NCBI RefSeq assembly: GCF_032854445.1
Contig: NC_088301.1
Location: forward strand, 13,140,281-13,204,280
Length of the DNA stretch: 64,000 nt
Direction: 5' to 3'
Origin: Liolophura sinensis
Taxonomy: Eukaryota; Mollusca; Polyplacophora; Chitonida; Chitonidae
Part shown: positions 57,401 to 64,000 of the stretch, one piece after another
Position numbering within the stretch: the first letter of the stretch is position 1
How the letters are laid out: the number at the start of each line of letters is the position of its first letter
Program-made: the position numbers and the translations under genes
Notes under the pieces: model-generated
Databases searched by the model: none
What the model was told of the DNA's origin: nothing
The model's input: the letters and a program-made list of their open reading frames with translations, nothing else

Positions 57401-59750
57401 CAAGTCTCGAGACATCTGAAAAAGAAAAAAACATGACAATTCAAATTAAAAAAAAACACTGCAAAGAAATACGCACACGTCAAATGCAAAAACAGATTTT
57501 AATCCCATACTTCATTGTGTATTTTACATGTATTTATATTTTCAGGACCATAATGCTGGCCTCCATTGCGTAAGTGAAATATTGACTACGGCCTTAACTT
57601 CAATCGGACAAATGAGTAAATAAAAATTATACTCTTTTCTAACAGATTAAGTCTCGAAATGGGCTTGACCCTAGATTTACAGCCCCCGAAGCGGACGCTC
57701 AACCTACTGACCTATCGGGGCCGGTCTCAGCAATGTTTTGATGCATTTATCCTTATTCTGAACCTAAAGAAAACAACATTACTTTGTGAACAATGATTAC
57801 ACAGCATTGAGACATATGTAGGAATTTTTCTGTAATGATTCTGTAGTAAACTTTAAGCAAATTGAAGAACAATTCTTTTATGAAGTTCTCCTTTCAATAA
57901 GTCAGGCATTAATAAACCAATAAACCTGTATATTATTTGTGTACACAAAACTTCTTGTGAATGAGATTACAGGCCTTGAGAAGATAACAATGGTAGAGGT
58001 GTTCTTGGTCTCCTCCCATCAATGCCAGTGGAGTTCCATCCCTTCCACCAGAGGACACATTTGTCGTACTTCGCAGTTGGGACTGGAAAAAACAAATTAC
58101 ACAGGCCATGTATTATGGATGTCAAACACATCTGCGTAAATTCTGAACACTTTCAGTAACACATAGCACTATTATATGATGACAAACTATAATGAATGTC
58201 TGAAAATTTTCCTCACAATTGCCCATGACTTGGCCTTCGCTTCCAATGGTGTATTTGGCACTCTCCCTGTGTAAAATGTCAGGATACATTCCATTAAGGA
58301 CTTGTATATGGATTTTTCTTTCAGCAACTGCGGCATTCCACACAAACGTCCCAACAGTTGACCAGTCAGAGGCAGTTCTTCAAAGACCTCTGATACAGTC
58401 TGAAAAAAAAAAGTAAAATATTCAAATCATAACAAAGACAACAAATCTCCAAAGATTTTGAGGGCGATAATTCCATCTTCTTATATATGTACTACAACGC
58501 TGATATTTGTTGGAGTGTTACAGTGTTGATCTTTGTAGGAGTATTACAGCGCTGACCTTTGTGGGAGTATGACAAGGCTGACCTCTGTAGGAGTATTACA
58601 TAGCTGACCTTTGTAGGAGTGTCACAATGCTGACCTTTGTGGGTGTATCACAGAGCTGATCTCTTCAGGAGTATTACAATGCTCTCCTTTGTGTTGAATG
58701 CTAAATTCTAGAATAAAAAGCAAACTGATAAAATCAGTCAATTTTGGTGCGTCACTCGCACAGATGCGAAAAAACTTTCGTTAAAAACAGGGCAGATTTA
58801 CTCTACGTGTTGACTTGAACATAAAACTGATGGCACGGGCGCCTGCAGACTATGACTAACTGTCCACTGATGTAAACATCTACCAGGTCAGGGTAACAAT
58901 TAGGAATTTATGATGGCAACTTCCATTTATCATGAATCATACCAGTAATGTGTGAACCTGACCAGCTCCGTAAGGGCAGTGCACTGTTAAAACTGGTGTC
59001 AGCTTCATTCGTTGAGCTGCCATACGGACTTCAGGTTAGTCATTTTAATCAAGACCACGTTCCACAAAGCAACTGTAGGTTAAGTGGACTATTGCTACAA
59101 TGCCTGATGATCTACCTAAATTTTAGGCTAAGCTGATCGCTGCTAGGAAGGATCCATGTTACCATGGCAATGGTACTTGTAGCTACATCCAATCAACTTT
59201 GTCTACAATTGTTTTTAAGACCTGGGGCACTTTAAAATGATCAATGTAACCCTCCACAATTCTTCTAATTGTCACTACAGATAGTAGTAGTGCTGAAAGC
59301 AAAACATTACCTTTGTCTCACAGTTTCTTTTTTTTTTTTTTTTTTTTGGTTTTTCCTTTTTTTTTTCGGAAAAATAAAGATATGTTTATGTTGTTCATCA
59401 GGTCAACTAACAACGTGAGAAAAGAGGAAATAAGTAGGCTATTAAATTACAGTCTATAGAAGCAGATCAGTCGGCCTAAATTTAGAAAAAAAATTAGGGT
59501 ATTTAAAGGGAAAACCAACCAAGCCTGATACACTCTGTTTCAGGTTCCTTAGAATATCTTCTATATCTGCTCTTAGGCTGGCAATTTGTAAAAAGCATTT
59601 CAGGTCGGTTGGCAAAGCGTTATTTCTGATACTTTCAGAGCAGCTGTATGTTGAATCAGTGTCCGTTCCTTCGCCACCTATCGGAAGTTCAACTATCCGC
59701 TTTAACAATTTCGCCATTTGCTCAGCTAGACTCTCTGCAGGTTTAGACAT
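48472..59750 (-). CDS. FANCC: Fanconi anaemia complementation group C homologue (FANCC)
   Basis: FANCC is an all-helical subunit of the Fanconi core ubiquitin-ligase complex for interstrand-crosslink repair. Exons in transcript order: about 59520-59750, 58217-58399, 57945-58082, 57157-57415, 55922-56076, 54875-55030, 54248-54332, 52643-52688, (one not found), 50209-50283, 49501-49704, 48472-48753. Recognition rests on ordered, weak similarity: SEVFEELPLTGQLLGRL, LSYRFLTLLWLHYFPSLEDE, the following VGHMLGELLLHTNGDW block, DLQHLVTLLQ, SCVTLILWYKLPL and LMSKSSLKVQDMEYAV each sit where vertebrate FANCC has its counterpart. The visible part is about 600 residues, against 558 in human. The end of exon 1 (weak donor TTG|GTTGGT) and the exon 57945-58082 (donor TGT|GTACAC) are the least certain. 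A phase 2 to phase 0 exon of about 40 residues between 52643 and 50283 was not located. The ATG at 59750 opens MSKPAESLAEQMAKLLKRIV. Confidence 0.85.
48902..49106 (-). mobile_element. MITE-like element M1, copy
   Basis: Starts tacctcttaactttttgcgt and ends tgaaaaggctgaagaattac. 'gattggagtggccaatttca' and 'ttggagacaaaacaactgat' are shared with 22613-22812. In the last intron of FANCC. Confidence 0.75.
49180..49310 (-). mobile_element. SINE family A, 3' part
   Basis: 'ggtcttttacgccgtactca', 'aagaatatgtcacttacaca' and 'cagcattatgatgggaggta' match the family on the minus strand. In the last FANCC intron. Confidence 0.75.
50335..50445 (+). repeat. Unnamed interspersed repeat R, copy
   Basis: 'gaatcacctaaaattttgtg', 'ttagaggcaaaaaaagtgcc' and 'ataaaatattacttttggtg' match 24405-24560 and 55400-55600. 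A 23-base T run (50447-50471) follows. Confidence 0.55.
50583..50652 (-). repeat. SINE-like family B fragment
   Basis: On the minus strand it reads tcacatgtgggaaagtttgt and 'ccctaacttgccaaaggttg', matching the block at 63498-63540. In a FANCC intron. Confidence 0.55.
50975..52592. repeat. 76-bp minisatellite, about 21 copies, in a FANCC intron
   Basis: The unit on the plus strand is ccagagtactgactcacctg, agagctggctgccaggcagt, ggtggagacaggccaggtgc, cagacagggaactgaa. On the FANCC-sense minus strand many units carry ctctcag|gtgagtcagta, a strong splice-donor match, 11 bases after a tggcag acceptor-like site. All minus-strand frames of 60-120 codons in this block (SQYSGSV, PPLPGSQLS types) are reading frames of the unit. 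The copies are less uniform than the 34-bp array, with several one- and two-base length changes. Confidence 0.92.
52830..52947 (+). mobile_element. SINE family A, 3' part
   Basis: 'atggtcatgagtttacccag', 'ttgccataatgctggccacc', 'aagtgaaatattcttgagta' and 'caccaatcaaataaataaat'. In a FANCC intron. Confidence 0.8.
52948..53070 (-). mobile_element. SINE family A, tail-to-tail with the preceding copy
   Basis: 'ctcgagaatatttcacttat', 'acgacagaggccagcattat', 'ttgggaggaaaaccaggaac' and 'ggttggcagaccgtctcacg'. It abuts the copy at 52830-52947 in inverse orientation, so the pair forms an inverted repeat of about 100 bp per arm. Confidence 0.8.
53848..53945 (+). repeat. tRNA-like sequence, family C SINE head (tRNA pseudogene-like)
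   Basis: ccctttagtctagtggtaga resembles a tRNA A box region. ggactcaaaatcc could fold as an anticodon stem-loop with a CAA anticodon. ttgttcaaatccccagctgg resembles the B box. Acceptor and D stems do not pair well, and the same 3' part recurs at 27715-27835, so it is a repeat rather than a functional tRNA gene. Confidence 0.55.
55248..55332 (+). repeat. G-rich minisatellite with quadruplex potential
   Basis: Repeats of ggggtgggg, ggggtggggagta and similar give many runs of four or more G within 85 bases. In a FANCC intron; the FANCC transcript carries the C-rich strand. Confidence 0.9.
55400..55600 (+). repeat. Unnamed interspersed repeat R, best copy
   Basis: 'aaatgacctaaaatttcacc', 'agtgggatatcctacctttc', 'aaacaaacgtgaaaaaaatt' and 'caaatcaagcagaatgtgca' give the longest ordered version of the family. 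In a FANCC intron. Confidence 0.6.
56250..56345 (-). mobile_element. SINE family A, 3' part
   Basis: 'tttatttatcttattggtgt', 'gtccagaatatttcgcttat' and 'acgacagcagccagcattat' then 'ggtgggagaaaacc'. In a FANCC intron. Confidence 0.75.
57548..57725. mobile_element. SINE family A end (+) next to a family D-like tRNA head (-)
   Basis: 57548-57625 carries 'ataatgctggcctccattgc' and 'gtaagtgaaatattgactac'. On the minus strand 57650-57722 reads gccccgataggtcagtaggt and 'ctagggtcaagcccatttcg', A-box- and B-box-like. In a FANCC intron. Confidence 0.6.
58499..58692. repeat. 26-bp minisatellite, about 7 copies, in a FANCC intron
   Basis: The unit is ctgacctttgtaggagtatt then acagcg, with variants such as tgacaagg and tcacaatg. 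It begins at ctgatatttgttggagtgtt. It lies between the first and second coding exons of FANCC. Confidence 0.88.
59329..59366. repeat. Poly(T) tract
   Basis: Two long T runs are separated by ggtttttcc in the first FANCC intron. Possibly the retrotransposon tail of an unidentified insertion. Confidence 0.7.
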
Positions 59751-60371
59751 TTTAAAGAGCTTTAGTAGCTGAACAAACTTTAACTCATTCCGTGAAATGG
59801 TTTATCTGTCAAATTTCCCTCACATTATCTTGAGACACAGAGCTATTTTTCAGTGCACAACCAACGTTTTGTAAATATTTGAAACTTTCCAGTAATTTTA
59901 AATGATCGCTCTCAGTGCCATTTAAACAACCTAAGAGATCATACAAAATAACATGTTTAATGACACCGTTTATTACATCAGAAGGAATTGTATAACCCCT
60001 AATGCTGTTCATGAAAGTTTCGGACTTTCTACTTGATCGTGCGCAACAATAAATGTGGTCAGCTGTGTTATAAAAGTAGTTCCAGGAAGGAAACTATTAA
60101 AAGATGTGGTGTAAACAGTAAGAAATTGACACTGTTGTGGTCTTACGTGCGCGTATTTGGTATACCACGTCGTGTATTTGTGAAAGGACACTGTAGTTTT
60201 GTGTTAGATCATATTGTCTGGAGAACTATTTCCTGTGACGTCAATGACGCGTATTGGTTCTGTGTAGTTAGCCAATGTTTTTATCTGTCAAGTGATGAGA
60301 AGAAAGGTTAGACAGACTTCGAGAGGACAAATGTCGTTAAATTTGGTGTTGTGAATTGAAGTTCAGTCACA
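59751..60371. promoter_or_regulatory. Bidirectional promoter region, FANCC (-) and RNF11 (+)
   Basis: The two start codons are 621 bp apart with divergent transcription. It has no TATA-like box in a suitable place. The block contains tgacgtcaatgacg at 60236-60249. Two short open frames on the minus strand (59809-60012 and 60009-60191) occupy this stretch but have no recognisable domain and no supported splice links; the first could be 5' leader of FANCC. Confidence 0.5.
60236..60243. promoter_or_regulatory. Perfect CRE palindrome TGACGTCA, with a half site next to it
   Basis: TGACGTCA at 60236-60243 is followed by TGACG at 60245-60249, about 130 bases before the RNF11 ATG. This is the consensus binding site of CREB/ATF bZIP factors. 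Its position in a short divergent promoter makes a regulatory role plausible; function is inferred. Confidence 0.4.
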
Positions 60372-63300
60372 ATGGGAAACTGTCTAAAAACACCGAATAA
60401 CGATGACATTTCTTTGTTGAGAGGAAGTGACAGTCAAGATGGCTCAGAGCAGTTGGGTCCCCCTCCACCCTATCAGGTATGGAGTTTTCAGCTCTCCTTT
60501 CAGCATATCATACATTGTGGTACACTAGGATGTACGTTCTTCCTTTGTTGGCATAGAAAAGAGCCATTCGTGTCATAATAGCCATGACTAGGTAACTTTA
60601 CAGGAAGTCTTCAAGTAAATGTTCTATGCTGATAATATTGCGAGTATTTCATTGCTACTTTGTGTTATTGATTAAAAACAGAGCACGGTGTTTGTGTAAA
60701 TTTGGTGTATATGTAATTTGTTCACACACAAATGATAGATATCAACATCCAGAGCCATACAAAGGCCTGTATCATCACATGTACTGAAGTTGAACTAGAA
60801 TTACAGAAGGCTAACCAGGAGACACACAGTATTTGTGTTTAAGATATATATATACATATATATCTTTTTTTCTTAATTTGAAAGGACACTTACATGACGT
60901 AGAAAAAATATATCACTTACAACTGACTTGACGTACATGGTAATGTCTTCACTCGTACAGTCGCACTTACGAACTAGCAAGGGAAACATCATTCTAGTTA
61001 TTATGCACTTGAACATGAAAGAAATGCTCCATTTTAGTGTTAAATTAGCTGACCTTGATTTCCAAATACATTGGTTCAAAAAGCTATATTTTGTGGTAAC
61101 AAAACTATTCAGGGCTTGATGGGGTGAAAATATGACTTTTCAATTTTAAGATGTCACTTTCCAGTCATTTAATAAATTTATTCAGTGCAAGCGCTAAAAG
61201 TTTATTTAAAATATTTCGTTTTAATGTTGTCCAGGGTGTTCGGAAAATGCAAGTAGCAGGCTGCAGGCAGCTGTGTACTGCTCTCCCCATAGCTGCCTAC
61301 TTTCAATATTCTTACTATTTAAATCAATAGTAACTGTGACATAATTACTTTCATTTCAGCTGCCTACTTTTGAACTGTGACCTCCTCTAATTCTAAATAA
61401 AAAACCCTGGTTGTCATGTTAGTGCATCTTCAACTTACCGCGCCAATGCTAACTAAACTGAAACTTGAAAAGAACAAAAGAAGATAGCCTGGCTTTAGTA
61501 TAAAACATATTGTATTCATTCACCTGAGCCATTTTTCCATCGGCTGTCAAGACAGGTCTTCAGATCAATTTAAAACTGAAACCCATTACCCAAGCTGGAC
61601 ACACCTATGCATTGAAAAAAGCCAAAACCAAATTGACTGGGCTCTAATGGGTTTTACTGTTTTTTAACTGTTGGTACAGAATCCAGCATAACTTATTAAT
61701 ATGCGCCAGAATCATTTAGCAGCATCAGTTATAAATGAAATTATAGTTAGGTCTGTTGTGTCATTTTTTTTTAATAACCCTAGAGTCAAGTCTGGTATAT
61801 CCATTAACCTGGAACGATATAGCCAAACTTAGTGTTCGACGACTCTACCAAGCTGAATGGCAGCTCAAAGATGTGATTGCATGTGTATAGAGTAATATCG
61901 AAAGTATCATAAAAGCCAATGGAACACATGTACGCAGGTTACAAGACCTTTTCAGTAAATCATTGTAACAGTAAATCCATTTGATGTCATACTGTTTTCG
62001 TGATGTTTTTGCGGTGTTATAAATGCTGTGGTATGATATCATAATGCAAAAAGCTATCGTGAGATTGTGACTTGACACAAATTAAACAGTGCAGAAAATG
62101 TCATGTCATTGCATATGACTTCAAAATAACCCTCTGGGGCTGACAGAAAAGGTCAGTGGAAAAATGCCAGTTACTATGTCACTGACAAGCTGTATAGTTC
62201 TCTGCTTGAGTTTGAATTTGGTCTACTGAGAATTCTCAATCTTAACGTAGGTGTAGTATAGACACATTGTTAAATTTATAATGTTTATTCATCAAGGGAA
62301 GATTTTAACCTACACATAAAAAGCATTCAGGTAGCTGGTTATTGTATATGAAGTGTTAGTTTGAACTGAAGCTCAGACGGTCTAATTTGGTTTACTCAGT
62401 GCCAAACAAATGTCGTCAACCTACGAGTATGAACTGTTCTGACCATCATGTACATGTAGCGTGGGTGATAATCACAACAACCAGTGTAATACGTAGCAGT
62501 AGGCTTATTGAACATTGTGGTTTTACACAGTGCAGGATACATGTGTGAACAACTCTTCATTTCAGCCTGGTTTTGTGGTTTATGTTGTATATATTAAGTT
62601 AGCATTGCTACATGTTTATTGGAGTTGTTATTTAAAGCTGTTGTTTTGTGACTGGGGGCCTCTATGGCCTAGTGGTTAGCGTGCTAGTGCTGCACAGTGG
62701 ATGACTCATCAGTGCAATTGCTGCAAGTTCAAATCCACCTGATGCTGGCTTCCTGTTTCAAGAAATGTACAGATGGTTGTAAGTTTCCCACAGGTTCTGC
62801 CTGGCTTCCTCCACCATAATGCTGGCACCATCATATAAGTGAAATATTCTTGAGTACGGCGTAGTCAGTAAATAAATAAATGTTTTGCGACTTATGTCTT
62901 ATTGTTTTGTCCAGGAGAGTATACCAGTATATCATCCCTCTCCCAATGTTAGCCGACCAGCGAACCTACTTACAGAAGAAGAGCAGATTAAAATTGCCCA
63001 ACGTTTAGGCCTGATACAGCATTTACCCACTGGGGTGTACGATGGAAGTAAAAAGAGCAGAGAGTAAGCTTTAACATGTTGGAATGATGATGGTACACAT
63101 GTACGTTTTAGATACTTTGCTAAATGTTCCTGTGGACTGGTACGTGGCCATGCTCCTTCATATTCTACTAATAAGGAAGTCATTAAATGTTTATTGAAAG
63201 TATCATATTTATGTAAACAAAGCAAAGTGTTAATTATTTAACCCACATGTGATATGACATGTTTGATGTACTTTATTTACAAATTACACTACTTCAGAGT

Positions 63301-64000
63301 AAGGATAAAAGGCTGAATAGATTATATCTTGACATTTTAGATAATGATTTGGTTAAATGAGCTAAAAACTGCACACTTCCCCTGCGTCCACTGTTCAAGA
63401 GAGCTTCATGAAGCTAATACTCATATGGCAGTTTGTGCCGTTTGATGATTCATTTTAGACGGCATGTATTGCACCAATATACCCATATCTCTATATGACA
63501 TGTGGGAAAGTTTGTCTGTAACTTGCCAAAGATCAGTGGTTTATACCGGGCACTTCGGTTTCCTCCACTCATGAACTTGTCTGCCATTGCATAAAAATGT
63601 TTGAGCCTGGTGTTAAACAATCAAGGTAATAAATAAACCAAATAAATAAATAAATGAAGACTGCATACATGTTCATGAGGCGTTGTATAGATTACTTCTC
63701 ACTTCTTCAAGTAAACTATATAAATCACATTTTTTGACTCAGACTCAAGTCGATCCTTTTATTTCTGTTAGTAAAGGTTTGCGAAAGTTTCATGGTTATC
63801 TATTTAAATTCAAACAGAAATAAAACTGTTGGAGTGGAGTCAGAATGTCTGATGTTAAAATGTATATGTATGTATCTTTTGTGTAAATTGTGTTACAGGT
63901 GCTAAACAGTGATACATATATTAATTTTAATGCATGCAACTTTCTGCTTGCTCCCTTAACACTTGTACATCTTTCTTTGTCGTTGCACAGGTGCGTGATA
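60372..64000 (+). CDS. RNF11: RING finger protein 11 homologue (RNF11), 3'-partial
   Basis: RNF11 is a small membrane-tethered adaptor and E3 subunit that engages NEDD4-family ligases and the A20 complex. Exon 1 (60372-60476) reads MGNCLKTPNNDDISLLRGSD, which keeps Gly2 for N-myristoylation and the Cys4 palmitoylation site. It then has LGPPPPYQ, the PPxY motif for WW domains. Exon 2 (62915-63063) reads SIPVYHPSPNVSRPANLLTE, then EEQIKIAQRLGLIQHLPTGV and the linker to the RING. Exon 3 starts at 63991 with the codon completed as E and then C-V-I, the first zinc-binding Cys of the RING; the rest of the C3HC4 RING is right of the window. Phases 0 and 2 fit. The vertebrate N-terminal region is longer between DISLL and PPPPY, so this copy is compact there. 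Confidence 0.95.
60477..62914 (+). other. RNF11 intron 1
   Basis: Starts gtatgg and ends tttgtccag. No other exon is visible; the distal part holds a full SINE. Confidence 0.6.
62647..62881 (+). mobile_element. SINE family A, full length, in RNF11 intron 1
   Basis: It starts gactgggggcctctatggcc with A-box-like tggcctagtggttag, then the B-box-like gcaagttcaaatccacc. It ends with 'gtgaaatattcttgagtacg' and 'gcgtagtcagtaaataaata'. The 3' end lies 33 bases before the RNF11 exon 2 acceptor. Confidence 0.88.
63490..63655 (+). repeat. SINE-like family B, long copy, in RNF11 intron 2
   Basis: 'atgacatgtgggaaagtttg', 'tctgtaacttgccaaagatc', 'ggcacttcggtttcctccac', 'catgaacttgtctgccattg' and 'tggtgttaaacaatcaaggt' followed by 'aaataaacc' give the fullest version of this family in the window. 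Confidence 0.65.

Noticed and set aside
59809-60012. 67-codon minus-strand frame MNSIRGYTIPSDVINGV
   Set aside because: It sits just upstream of the FANCC start, ends at its own stop and has no supported splice or homology; it may be 5' leader.

Overview
This is a piece of animal nuclear genome, about 39% GC by eye. It holds intron-rich, vertebrate-like genes with GT-AG introns separated by long stretches of interspersed repeats. The gene set (a p85-type PI3-kinase regulatory subunit, PLGRKT, FANCC and RNF11 orthologues), the frequent 'acatgtaca' strings and a SINE with the 'aagtgaaatattcttgagtacggcgtaaaacaccaatcaaataaata' type of 3' end (quoted here in idealised form) point to a lophotrochozoan, most likely a mollusc or possibly a brachiopod. 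I cannot name the species.

Layout: (1) 350-17711 (+), a PIK3R (p85) gene whose first exons lie left of the window. The visible domain order is SAM, C1, RhoGAP/BH, nSH2, iSH2 and cSH2, with one reading-frame break at 16316-16322 that looks like a missing T. (2) 17712-28317, 3' UTR and intergenic DNA with two 34-bp minisatellites, a 41-bp minisatellite, SINEs and MITE-like elements. (3) 28318-35489 (-), an unrecognised 251-residue single-pass membrane protein with a fibronectin-III-like ectodomain. (4) 37842-43011 (+), PLGRKT, with a decayed Tc1-like transposon in its second coding intron and a large fold-back repeat upstream. (5) 43012-48471, repeats only. (6) 48472-59750 (-), FANCC, of which 11 exons can be placed and one is missing; a 76-bp minisatellite with splice-donor-like units lies in the interval where the missing exon should be. 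(7) 60372 to the right edge (+), RNF11, whose third exon starts at 63991.

Two head-to-head pairs stand out: FN3 protein/PLGRKT and FANCC/RNF11. In the second pair the start codons are only about 620 bp apart, and a perfect CRE palindrome lies between them.

The genes do not form a pathway. PIK3R acts in growth-factor signalling, PLGRKT is a small membrane plasminogen receptor, FANCC belongs to the Fanconi anaemia core complex and RNF11 is a ubiquitin-ligase adaptor. No RNA gene, CRISPR array or operon is present. Exon limits were placed by hand from splice consensus, phase and remembered family similarity, so individual boundaries may be off by a few bases.
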